A stretch of 64,000 bases of DNA. Origin: Prostheceraeus crozeri (Eukaryota > Platyhelminthes > Polycladida > Euryleptidae). The stretch's first letter is position 1, and each line of letters begins with the position of its first letter. The translations under genes were made by a program, and so were the position numbers. The DNA lies in contig CAJQUW010012890.1 of assembly GCA_907163375.1 (NCBI GenBank), positions 558,001-622,000 of the forward strand. The letters run 5' to 3'. Shown here piece after piece: positions 1 through 10,840 of this stretch. Below the pieces are notes generated by a model, which searched no databases, had not been told where the DNA came from, and worked only from the letters and a program-made list of their open reading frames with translations.

Positions 1-904
1 TTGTAGGTCTACTTCCTTAATATTTTATTTTCAAGAATACTGTTATGTTTTAGTATACCATCGTGAATATTTGAGTTTATTCCATCTGGCTAGCTTGAAC
101 CTAAAATCAATTTCACGGAATGTGCCTAATTCCATGTTAATTATTCAAAATAATAAATTATAAAATTTAAATCCACTAATGATAATAATTATGTATATTT
201 TACCATAAAATCTGTACAAAGCATTCAATGTGAGGTACCATTATGGTAATTCACAACTTATATAGGATGTGGCCAGATAATATAAAAACAACGGCTACAC
301 AAAGCTATATTTAGGTTACTAATATATTTATGTTATTATTGATACATCAATATTAATATGTTGAATTCCTTGTAGATGGTCATGTGTAGAAGACTGATAT
401 CAATTACAATTACTTTTTCCTAGTACAAGATCACTTGATATTCCTCTACTTTTAAATTACTTATAATGAGCCAAGACTGATCACAATTGATGTGGTTAGG
501 TAACACATCACAAGTAACAATATACCCGGTAGGCTATATCATTATTCTCTATTGCTAATCAAAACATCAATCTTATCTGGAATTAAAAACTTCCTTGTTA
601 TCATAATGGAATGGATCAAAACAAATTGTCTGGGAAAACGAAGAAATCAGGTAGAGTTATTGTGATGCAGAAAAACGATGGCTTCTGCTGTTTCGAGTCT
701 CACTCCATTTCCAGGAAATTATTATTTGGCAATAGCTTACATCAGCAATGAGATATTATCGAAATTGGAAAATGAAAACTAAAGCAATGTAGTTGCAATG
801 TAGCAGAAAAGTTGGGAAAGCGTCGGTTAACCGATTAATTATTTTTTAACCGGTTAAATTTAATTAACCGGTTAACCAGTTAACCCCTTGACTCCCTATT
901 GATC
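1..904. other. Unassigned AT-rich DNA with a hAT-like GGTTAACC cluster
   Basis: No gene is recognised. Bases 824-890 hold several overlapping copies of the palindrome-like motif GGTTAACCG / AACCGGTTAA, the same motif that lies at both ends of the hAT element in intron 2 (46517-48328). This is probably the stump of a related element, but no terminal repeat pair or target duplication was found here. Confidence 0.4.
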
Positions 905-1500
905 AGTCTCCCACGCCCTCCAATTTGTCAACTATTCAATCTTGGGTGGACGAAAAGTGCATGGTCATCAACAAACCGAAAAGCAAGCAAATAATTTTCA
1001 AATGCTCTCTCAATTTTACCGTGCCAATTATGCCTGATATCAAGGTAGTGAAAGTCCTAAAAATTCTTGGTGTCATCTGGTATGATGATTTAAGCTGGGA
1101 CGAACATTTTAAATAAGTTTCGAAAATATGTTCACAAAGACTTTATGTCATTTGTCGACTAAAGCCGTATCTATCTAAAAGTCAGCTTTTTGAAGTATAC
1201 TGCGCGATTATCTCATCTGTGTTAACGTATGCTGCTCCCATTTTTTTGTCACCGAACTCAAAGTGCACAATCTAAGATTCGTCGCATTACGAAACGTGCT
1301 GCAGATTCAAATGTAAGTGTGACATATTGTACGATATTGATGACCTGTTCAGCAAGTTAATTTTTTCTTTTTTGCTGAAATGTGAAAACCCACTTCATCC
1401 TTTGAGAGAAATTGTTCCTCGTCGTCTACATTTTTCAAGATACTTCGCAATAGACGCTTTTCGCACCGCTAGAAGAAGCAACGCATTTTTACATTAAATC
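905..1500 (+). pseudogene. LINE reverse transcriptase C-terminal remnant
   Basis: Plus-strand reading frame interrupted by stops. It reads as the end of a non-LTR retrotransposon reverse transcriptase. The first part, 905-1116, has SWVDEKCMVINKPKSKQIIF and VLKILGVIWYDDLSWDEHF, matching the 'N--K-K-i-F ... lG--i-d-L-W--H' block after the RT palm. After a TAA the same frame continues with KICSQRLYVICRLKPYLS, LTYAAPIFLSP, and then the terminal block NPLHPLREIVPRR and FRTARRSNAFL. That 'HPL---lp-R...T-R-n-F' tail is general to many LINE clades, so I do not assign one. It is decayed and 5'-truncated. Confidence 0.7.
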
Positions 1501-2240
1501 TTGCCTTGATTACAATATGTCCTTCCAACGCTGAGATTGAACTCTTGAGTAACTGCAACTTTATTTGTATGTAAATGTCACACTTTACTCTCCGTTATTT
1601 GTATTAGCATTTGTATTGAATGATTTTTATTTTTCATGAAATATATACACTTCACTACTACTATTTTCTCAGCAAAATCAACAAGTGTCCAGCACTACAA
1701 CTCTTGAGGGACAGTTCAGATGGACGTCACTAGAATGTCAGTAACTGCACCCTCAGAGTTCGAATGAAAGCAGCTTGATTTTCCACCAAAAGATGAAATT
1801 CCTTTCTAACTGATTCATTCTGTGAGATTCTTGTCATTTCCCTTAAAACTGACTGAGAAATTGTCAAGCAAATGGAACTGTCAGAGATCTGAACAGTGGA
1901 CAATGCGAGTGAAATTGAAGTGGACTGTCTCACTCGGAGATAATGTTTTCAGTAGATTTGGAGGTTCAGTTCCTGTTTAAGAATGTGCAGGCGGTGAAAC
2001 GGAGCTCCTACAAATGTCTAGTCAGTCAAATGCGAAATCAGAGGTTGAGTCTATGACACTGACAAATTATCACTGATATTGAACTGTTACAGTACATGAA
2101 TTGGTTTCAGCCGTGGCATTCAAAACAAGTCTGACACAGTTTATAACAAGTGGAGCGAAATGGAAATCTAACTAATTGTTCATGAATAATTGATTGAACA
2201 ACTAGGGACAACATATCGACCGGCAGCTCTCATATTAATT
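1501..2240. other. Unassigned intronic or intergenic DNA
   Basis: I see no gene, terminal repeat or tandem array in this interval. Short open frames present have no recognisable motif. Confidence 0.5.
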
Positions 2241-2244
2241 GCCA

Positions 2245-2990
2245 TCATAGTTTTCTCATGTCCTCTCTAGACAACACAGATATCCGACCTCTACCACTCG
2301 TTGCTGCTGCTGCTGACATGGTTCAGAAGAGTACCATCATATCTATCTCATGTCCTCTCCAGACAACACAGATATCCGACCTCTATCACCCGCTGATGCT
2401 GCTGAAATGGCTCTGAAGAGTACCATCCACAGAATTAGACAGGTCGTCTCTTCTTCTGTTTGACTAGAAGGGAACGATTGGAACATGTAACGTAAATGAA
2501 ATGGCACAATCTGCTGACATAATACCATAGCAATCGAACAATGAGCAGCCAGTTCAACATTAGATACGCCAAATTGTGCAAAGTTTCAGTGACTGTTATC
2601 AACCGGATCACACAGCAAAGAGACACATTCCATGACAAGTTCTACAGAGAAGTTTGTGAACGTTTTTTCGTGCGCCTGCTAACTTTTTTTGAAATGATCG
2701 GATGACCTGACATTATCGAGAAAACTTTTGCGCAATGATCTGAATTCTTCAAATCTGAAGGAATCGTGGCGATCGGAGCATTTTGAAGGAATTCAGAGCA
2801 ATCCGCAACCGACGGATGACTATTTTTCCTATCTCTGCAAGGTATTAAAAATTTCTTTTTGCCCACTTATTAAGTTCCTGCATGTGCCATTTGTTCGAAC
2901 CAGTTTGCACTTCTAGCAAAGTGATACGATTAAACAATCTAATTCTGTGGTACCATCATAGTTATCTCATATCCTCTCTAGACAAGGCTG
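2245..2990 (+). repeat. ~90-bp tandem repeat (GCTGCTGCT-containing), interrupted by a MITE
   Basis: Units read: tctcatgtcctctc, then agacaacacagatatccgac, ctctaccac, a run of GCTGCTGCT, gacatggctcagaag, and agtaccatcatagcta. About two units lie at 2250-2427 and a third is split by the MITE at 2428-2949, resuming at 2950. Related copies occur at 31910-32050 (partial) and 48598-48802. The units are noncoding as far as I can tell. Confidence 0.75.
2428..2949 (-). mobile_element. Nonautonomous MITE copy 1, perfect 8-bp target duplication
   Basis: A 522-bp element with inverted ends CACAGAATTAGA / TCTAATTCTGTG, flanked on both sides by the identical octamer GTACCATC (2420-2427 and 2950-2957). It lies inside a tandem-repeat unit, and the neighbouring intact unit shows the uninterrupted octamer. 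An 8-bp duplication fits hAT, P or Merlin-type transposition; the superfamily is not fixed by this alone. No transposase is encoded. Other copies: 33790-34301, two in tandem at 49737-50746, and one running off the right edge at 63687. Confidence 0.85.
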
Positions 2991-4590
2991 CAATCTCTAC
3001 GTTGACTGTAAGCGATAATGGGCAGGCTCCCAATGAACTTGCTGACAAACCCCTTCTCCCATTTCGATGGGAATCAGTGAGCGGAAGACATTACAGCGAA
3101 GATCGCTTCATCAGTGCGAACAATTCTCTCCATAAATGAAGAGAGATCGCTTCACTGATCAGTCTTCAACACTGAGGGTGATGAACGAACAGAGGAAGAA
3201 TCGTAGCAGTCAGGAAACTATTCAAGCTTCATTTTCTCTACCAAATTGCATTTCTGCAAGACGGCACAACAGCGCTACACGAAGCAAACAACTCAATTTG
3301 AGCGCAATCATGACGCGCAGCCATGAACTGCTGGTGATCTAATTTTATCTTCCAAGACACTACAGGAATTAACTTGGCGATAATCACTGCCTGTAGGGTC
3401 ATTGGATAGCCTCATGGGATCCCGTCATATTGAACGAATTATTCAATTCTCCTTCATTTGGTTAATGAGACATCGGACCAGTTCCTGTGCACGGAATACG
3501 AATCAGTGAGATATGCCGATGCTACCCATGTCATTTGTGATCGAACAACTCAATGAATCACAGATATCACTTCAGATATCATAGCAAGGTGCTACACGCC
3601 ATGTTAATGACAGAAGAATTTTGGCCAAAACATCAATGCATCTATGTAATATTTGTGTAAAACATCAAAATATCATTTGAAAAAATCTTGAGCGACATAA
3701 AATTTCCATGCAAAAACATCAGTGTTCAGTAAAGTACTTGCTTAGCTTTCTAACAGTCGTGTGTAGAAAATAGCAACAATTTCACAATGATCACAGCAAA
3801 GACGTGTTGTGATGTTTGATCTCGAGTTTAGAACCCTTGCTAACTTCTAAACTGTTGATAAGACGGCTTACTTGATTTTCAAAGAGAGAGCGTCACTATC
3901 TGAATTCTTCAATCTGAACCAATCTGAACAAGCTGGAGCATTCTGAAGGTGTTCACAGCAATCCGCAAGCAATGACATTTTCGCTATTCGAACAACGCAG
4001 CTAATGCTTTTTATGAATCCTGAATGCACATCCCTTTGCGATTCTACTGAAATTGAGCTTTAACATTCTAATCCGTGACGTGATAACACAAAAACAAAAA
4101 AGGACAAAAAGTTCTATCAAAATAGCATTGAAAAATGAGCAATCCGCTGACAGCAGAGAAATATAATCGAAAAGAAAAACTTTTCACAAAATTGGAATAT
4201 ACAAAATTTCAAATGAATGAAAACTATTGGAAAATGCAGTACAGGAGACTGAAGTCATCTGAACGCTTTCTATGCATCGATTGCTCTGAGAACACAAGCG
4301 GCACAGGCGGAATATTTTAGTGGCAAATTCTTAGAAAGTGTGAAGTTATGGACCAAGCTAGGGGCTTAAGTTTTTGAAACATAACGAAACGAAATCGAAC
4401 GAAGCAGTCTGTCGGACTGCAAGATAAGACGCAGGAAGTTCACATATGATGCTACTTAGCTTCATATACTTGCTTATTGAGAATTCAGATGAACCATGAT
4501 CTTCAAGCTTTGCTCACTTAGGAGCACTTTACAAGTGGCTTCAAAGGCTCTGAGAACGCTTGATATCGTGAATATGTAAGTGACAACATG
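2991..4590. other. Unassigned DNA
   Basis: Nothing recognisable. Open frames at 3136 and 4135 are short and have no known motif. A fragment near 3895-3965 resembles the interior of the 522-bp MITE family (bases around 'tgaattcttc-aatctgaa'), so it may be a degraded copy. Confidence 0.4.
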
Positions 4591-4599
4591 ATTAAATGA

Positions 4600-4895
4600 A
4601 GCTGAAAGATGACGTCACTAATATCACAGGTGACGCCACAGGCTCACAGATAGAGCCCGAAAGCTATTGGATGACGTCAATAAGTTTCCAGGCGAAATCA
4701 TGTGGCTCATGGATAACGTCTCTAGGTTCTTGGATGACGTCACTTAGCTTTCAGATGAAATCACAAAGCTCACAGACGACGTCACAAACACCTTAGATGA
4801 TGTCACTTAGCTCATCAGTGACGTCAATAGGCTCATAGATTACGTCAGTAAGCATAAGACAATGTCACTGATCAGACACATAACGTCACTAACTC
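4600..4895. repeat. Degenerate minisatellite of CRE-like TGACGTCA motifs
   Basis: Within about 290 bases the palindrome TGACGTCA or a one- or two-base variant recurs many times (for example near 4610, 4672, 4735, 4779, 4819, 4843, 4884), spaced irregularly and linked by 'ctcacag' and 'ttagct' phrases. It lies immediately downstream of exon 5 on the gene strand, in the next intron. TGACGTCA is the known CREB/ATF site; function here is untested and the array may be a simple minisatellite. Confidence 0.6.
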
Positions 4896-4925
4896 TACAA
4901 ATTGGGAACTCGGGTAGATACTCAC

Positions 4926-5279
4926 AGCTAATTTCCAGTCGCACTCTTGAATCGGCGCGGAAACCTCTCACACCGTAGGATCGACAGTCGTAGTACCGGT
5001 TGTGTTGTTCTCTCCGAAACATGACGGTAATCTTGGACTCCCGAATGTAGGCTCCGTCCTTGGGTGTCTGTACAAAACTTTGCCGTAGATTCCTGCCTCC
5101 GGTCATCCAGGTAACATTGGCAGAATTGGCAGGAAAGTAGAGATCAGTCCTGCAGATGAGGGTGTGTTCAGTGTTGGCCTGTCCGTATACAGTCACTTGC
5201 TTTCCACCGCCGACCAGTCTCTGCTCCGAGACTTTCGTATTCGGACTGTTACTGCTGATAGTCAGTTTCTTCGGGGGAA
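4926..5279 (-). CDS. Exon 5 of nephrin/Kirre-like receptor (Ig4); gene continues left of window
   Basis: A 118-codon phase 1-1 exon bounded by an ACTCCTTTTTCCAG acceptor and a GTGAGTAT donor. It starts with the inter-domain signature PPKKLTISSNSP, common between Ig repeats of nephrin-like proteins. It carries the first cysteine in HTLICRTDLYFP, the tryptophan in ANVTWMTGG (with an NVT glycosylation site), and the second cysteine in RYYDCRSYGVRG, ending in VRLEIS. Because the exon ends in phase 1 and no stop or membrane segment has been reached, at least one further exon must lie left of base 4926, probably outside the window. The intron right after it begins with a cluster of TGACGTCA-like motifs. 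Confidence 0.85.
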
Positions 5280-6555
5280 CTGGAAAAAGGAGTTAGGCTG
5301 TCAGACATTAATTGAATGCGATGTTCGAGCGCACAACAACAAAGAATTTCACATGTTATATGATGAAGCATGCTGATTGAAAGACTCACTGCGTACACTC
5401 TACCTTTTGAATGTCGTCAAACGTCGTATTATAGGACCCACAGTCATTGTTTTGAGAAAATTGAGAACACAACATACAGAAAACAGGGAAAAACAGTACA
5501 AACATGACTTCTACAGACATGATGATGATAATACACATGCCTGCTTATTCTGGATTGTCACTGCATTAGTTCTAGAATTGATAATAAACACTACCTTTCA
5601 TATTTTCATGTATTTGGTCGCATGTCATCATCTCACACTTCCCGGATTTTCCTCATGGATGTTCATCACCAGCAGAGAATGCTGAGATCAACGTCTAGTG
5701 TTGTTGATGTCCTCAAACTGTATATATGACAAGTTATCTGTAATAGACATCAAAAATAATTCCACTCCACCCAATTTTCCAATTAATCATTCTCACGAAG
5801 ATAATATATCGAAAACTTTTGAGTGCATATAAATACTGCAATTTCAACAACAAAATATTCAAATTCGATTCTTCATCTCTTGTAGTGATAAGTTCGTTGA
5901 CTATTGATTGAGTGAGTACAGATGATGATACGAGAGAAGACAAACCTCATTACTTAGTGGTTTTTCAATCCGAGTATTAACGGCTGTACAACAAATGAAA
6001 ATGCTTTGAATCAACAAGCGAGTTAACGATTAGTTATTGCAATCGTCACGCAAAAAGAAGTGACTGTGATGAAGTTTTATTGTTGGCCATGTTAATCAAG
6101 AGGTCGTTTTTTGTGTTAGAATGACGACATTTACATCAATTAATTCAGATAATCAGCTGAGGACAGACAATGTGGAATGGACTTTTATGTACAGGAAAAA
6201 TTCTGAGAGAATGACTTTTCCGAATCACTGACAGGAAAACCTCATACTTCAGCTTCTGCGGGACGGACTAGGAGGATTGCAACACTATTTGTGGGCCTCT
6301 GTATGTTAATCTGAAACTCCAATTAATAGGCATTGAGAGCAGCAATTTTCCAATCTGGAGATGTTATCAGCATAGATATCATCCGATCTGGTAATAAGTT
6401 ATCGTAGTAAAAATTCTCCATTTAAATCTGTTCTATTGATTTCGTACATGGAAATTTATCATAGACTCTAAACTGTGTACGTGTAGAATCTGGATGATTT
6501 GCAAGGAATATGAGTTGTGGGGAATGAAATACAAATTTGATACACAGACATGGGA
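5280..6555. other. Start of 25.9-kb intron 4, no feature seen
   Basis: The intron's 3' splice tract ends at 5280. Beyond it I see no coding exon, inverted repeat or tandem array up to the satellite at 6556. Confidence 0.5.
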
Positions 6556-9430
6556 TGCCTCGTTTGTGAGTCAGATGAGATATCTGTGATCACAATGATT
6601 CGTCTGTGGGTCATATGAGATATCTGTGATCACAATGCTTCGTCTGTGAGTCAGATGAGATATCTGTGATCACAATGATTCGTCTGTGGGTCAGATGAGA
6701 TATCTAAGATCACAATGCTTCGTCTGTACGTCAGATGAGATATCTGTGATCACAATGCTTCGTCTGTGGGTGAGATGAGATATCTGTGATCACAATGCTT
6801 CGTCTGTGAGTCAGATGAGATATCTGTGATCACAATGATTCGTCTGTACGTCAGATGAGATATCTGTGATCACAATGATTCGTCTGTACTTCAGATGAGA
6901 TATCTGTGATCACAATGATTCGTCTGTGGGTCATATGAGATATGTGATCACAATGCTTCGTCTGTGAGTCAGATGAGATATCTGTGATCACAATGCTTCG
7001 TCTGTACGTCAGATGAGATATATGTAATCACAATGCTTTGTTTGTGAGTCAGATGAGATATCTGTGATCACAATGCTTCGTTTATGCGTCAGATGAGATA
7101 TCTATGATCACAATGCTTTGTTTGTGAGTCAGATGAGATATCTGTGATCACAATGCTTCGTCTGTGAGTCAGATGAGATGTCTGTGATCACAATGATTCG
7201 TCTGTGGGTCAGATGAGATATCTGTGATCACAATGATTCGTCTGTACGTCAGATGAGATATCTGTGATCACAATGATTCGTCTGTACGTCAGATGAGATA
7301 TCTGTGATCACAATGATTCGTCTGTGGGCCATATGAGATATCTGTGATCACAATGCTTCGTCTGTGAGTCAGATAAGATATCTGTGATCACAATGCTTCG
7401 TCTGTACGTCAGATGAGATATCTGTGATCACAATGCTTTGTTTGTGAGTCAGATGAGATATCTGTTATCACAATGCTTCGTTTATGCGTCAGATGAGATA
7501 TCTATGATCACAATGCTTTGTTTGTGAGTCAGATGAGATATCTGTGATCACAATGCTTCGTCTGTGAGTCAGATGAGATATCTGTGATAACAATGATTCG
7601 TCTGTACGTCAGATGAGATATCTGTGATCACAATGCTTCGTCTGTACGTCAGATGAGATATCTATGATCACAATGCTTTGTTTGTGAGTCAGATGAGATA
7701 TCTGTTATCACAATGCTTCGTTTATGCGTCAGATGAGATGTCTGTGATCACAATGATTCGTGTGTACGTCAGATGAGATATCTGTGATCACAATGCTTCG
7801 TCTGTACCTCAGATGAGATATCTGTGATAACAATGATTCGTCTGTACGTCAGATGAGATATCTGTGATCACAATGCTTCGTCTGTACGTCAGATGAGATA
7901 TCTATGATCACAATGCTTTGTTTGTGAGTCAGATGAGATATCTGTTATCACAATGCTTCGTTTATGCGTCAGATGAGATATCTATGATCACAATGCTTTG
8001 TTTGTGAGTCAGATGAGATATCTATGATCAAAATGCTTTGTTTGTGAGTCAGATGAGATATCTGTGATCACAATCCTTCGTTTGTACGTCAGATGAGATA
8101 TCTGTGATCACAATGCTTCGCTTGTGAGTCAGATGAGATATCTGTGATCACAAAGCTTCGCTTGTGAGTCAGATGAGATATCTGTGATCACAATGCTTCG
8201 TCTCTGAGTCAGATGAGATATCTGTGATCAAAATGATTCGTCTGTACGTCAGATGAGATATCTGTGATCACAATGCTTCGTCTGTGGGTCAGATGAGATA
8301 TGTGATCACAATGCTTCGTCTGTGAGTCAGATGAGATATCTGTGATCACAATGCTTCGTCTGTACGTCAGATGAGATATCTATGATCACAATGCTTTGTT
8401 TGTGAGTCAGATGAGATATCTGTGATCACAATCCTTCGTTTGTGCGTCAGATGAGATATCTATGATCACAATGCTTTGTTTGTAAGTCAGATGAGATATC
8501 TGTGATCACAATGCTTCGTCTGTGAGTCAGATGAGATATTTGCGATCACAATGCTTCGTTTGTGAGTCAGATGAGATATCTATGATCACAATGCTTCGTC
8601 TGTGAGTCAGATGAGATATGTGATCACAATGCTTCGTTTGTGAGTCAGATAAGATATCTGTGATCACAATGCTTCGTCTGTACGTCAGATGAGATATCTG
8701 TGATCACAATGCTTCGTTTATGCGTCAGATGAGATATCCATGATCACAATGCTTTGTTTGTGAGTCAGATGAGATATCTGTGATCACAATGCTTCGTCTG
8801 TGAGTCAGATGAGATATCTGTGATCACAATGCTTCGTTTGTGCGCCAGATGAGATATCTATGATCAAAATGCTTCTTTTGTGCGTCAGATGAGATGTCTG
8901 TGATCACAATGCTTCGTTTGTGCGTCAGATGAGATATCTGTGATCACAATGATTCGTTTGTCAGTCAGATGAGATATATGTAATCACAATGCTTCGTCTG
9001 TACCTCAGATGAGATATCTGTGATAACAATGATTCGTCTGTACGTCAGATGAGATATCTGTGATCACAATGCTTCGTCTGTGAGTCAGATGATATATCTG
9101 GGATCACAATGATTCGTTTGTGAGTCAGATGAGATATCTGTGATCATAATGATTTGTCTGTGGGTCAGATGAGATATCTGTGATCACAATGCTTCGTCTG
9201 TACGTCAGATGAGATATCTGTGATCACAATGCTTCGTCTGTACGTCAGATGAGACATCTGTGATCACAATGCTTCGTTCGTGAGTCAGATGAGAGATCTG
9301 TGATCACAATGCTTCGTTCGTCAGTCAGATGAGATATCTGTGATCACAATGCTTCGTTTGTCAGTCAGATGAGATATCTGTGATCGCAACGCTTCGTATG
9401 TCCGTCAGATGAGATCTCTCTGATTGTAAC
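6556..9430. repeat. 40-bp satellite array, about 72 units
   Basis: Head-to-tail 40-bp units whose core is GAGATATCTGTGATCACAAT followed by gcttcgtctgtgagtcagat. Each unit carries two touching palindromes, AGATATCT and TGTGATCACA. Units fall into classes by the triplet before 'tcagatga' (gag, acg, ggg, gcg) and by c/t and c/a changes. At least three units are 38 bp because AGATATCTG has lost two bases (near 6940, 8300, 8620). A higher-order pattern of six units (240 bp) repeats between 7581-7740 and 7821-7980. The array lies in intron 4. No open frame runs through it. Confidence 0.95.
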
Positions 9431-9685
9431 CTTTTTTCAAGAGGACAATTCCGATCGTGTGAATGTGACAATAGAAACATAGGGAGAGGAAACTCTTTCT
9501 TTCTGTAAAAGTGCCGGGAGTTAATTGACTGAACAGACTCACAAGAACTTATCGCAGCTTCAGCGTCAGATGAATTTTATGTTCACTGTGTTTTACTCTA
9601 ACCATGCAGTGCAAACTGTCGAAATGATGCAAAAAGGCCATAGATAGGATGATAGGATTCAGTTTCGCAAATCTGTCTTGTCAAA
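9431..9685. other. Spacer between satellite and open frame
   Basis: Unique-looking DNA with no recognised feature. Confidence 0.4.
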
Positions 9686-10132
9686 TCACATAACATCCTG
9701 ATCATGTCGCCAACCATACCATTCAATGAAGTCAATAATTCTGATAGCCAAAAGCGTAAGCTTGCAAGTCAAAACTTCACCCGGACAGGTTTGTTCTGGA
9801 ATTTGTTCCTCTTTCTGTTGTACTGTTGAGGTGAACGTTCGATGGAGATGCACCTCGTTGCAGAAATGCTGACAAAGTACTGAACTTCCATGAAATATCA
9901 CTAGCCTCACACGTAAGATACTTTCAAACATAGCTTCTTCTCCGCTTTCATTGGTAGCTCCACCGCAAGCATAGACATCTACCTCATCCGCTTCTCCAGC
10001 AGATACTGGCCATGAAAAGGAAGTGTTGATGCATTTGAAGCCACAATTGATTATCACATAGACATCCACATGTATAGAGGCAGCGGAGATATTGATGGTA
10101 GAACCATAGAGTAAGTATACCGGGTGTCCCAA
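9686..10132 (-). other. Unrecognised 148-codon open frame
   Basis: The longest open frame in the window not explained by an exon or a transposase. Its first codons lie inside the terminal repeat of the MITE at 10120-10838, so the apparent start is not genuine. The body (about 9770-10100) is richer in G+C than its surroundings. It reads as a cysteine-containing segment with phrases such as DVYVIINCGFKC, AGEADEVDVYACGG and VLCQHFCNEVHLHR. I know no family with this pattern. A chance frame of this length is quite possible in 128 kb of two-strand AT-rich sequence; it could also be a decayed exon or transposon piece. Confidence 0.2.
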
Positions 10133-10838
10133 AAAAGTGACGAAAACTAAACGCTTATAACTTCGTCAATTTCTATTCGATTGAGCTGCCTTTTTGCTCA
10201 GCTAAGTTTTTGTCTGTAAAGTATGTAGCTTAAACATTGAGTACTCTTAGAGAAAAACGGGTATAAACACGAATCTTGTGTATTTCCAATGGTAGAATTC
10301 AAGATATCGGACATAATGATATGAGATTTCCATCCATCAACCTTGATCATAGCACGTTTTTCCAGCATACACAGTGCGAAAGTCCAACAACATAGCACGT
10401 CAAGGATTGATTTGATATGAAAATGTGACTAAGCCTAGATGAAAATGATCGTCAAAGATCTTGCTTTAAGCAAATCTAATACAAATGAAGTTCACAACAA
10501 CACAATACATTTTGCAAGTTCAATTTGCAGATTTCCTTACTTTGTAGTCCATCAAGCCTTTTCTAGCTGCGTGATCAATCTTTAACGTGCTATGATCAAT
10601 GTTGATGGATGGAAATATCATATCATTATGTCCGATATCTTGAATTCTACCATTGGAAATTCACAAGATTCGTGTTTATACCCGTTTTTCTCTAAGAGTA
10701 CTCAATGTTTAAGCTACATACTTTACATACAAAAACTTATGGGTATTTTGCATTTGTATGCAAAGAGGCAGCTCAATCGAATGGAAATTGACGAAGTTAT
10801 AAGCGTTTAGTTTTCGCCACTTTTTTTGGGACACCCGG
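10120..10838. mobile_element. Mariner-type MITE with ~260-bp inverted arms and TA duplication
   Basis: A 719-bp element. The ends are CCGGGTGTCCCAAAAAA and its complement, flanked by TA on each side (10118-10119 and 10839-10840). The inverted arms are long: about 10120-10400 pairs with about 10575-10838, including GTTTAGTTTTCG and ATGTCCGATATCTTG blocks. TA duplication with this kind of terminus fits the Tc1/mariner superfamily; no transposase remains. It could extrude as a near-complete hairpin. Confidence 0.85.
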
Positions 10839-10840
10839 TA

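Noticed and set aside
824..890. A complete hAT element at the left edge
   Set aside because: Only the internal GGTTAACCG words are present; no CAGGG terminus or octamer pair was found.
6556..9430. CRISPR-like regularly spaced repeats
   Set aside because: The 40-bp units are directly adjacent with no unique spacers and no cas genes; it is a eukaryotic satellite.
6556..9430. Bacterial CRP-type sites (TGTGA...TCACA)
   Set aside because: The half-sites touch with no six-base spacer and the context is a eukaryotic satellite.
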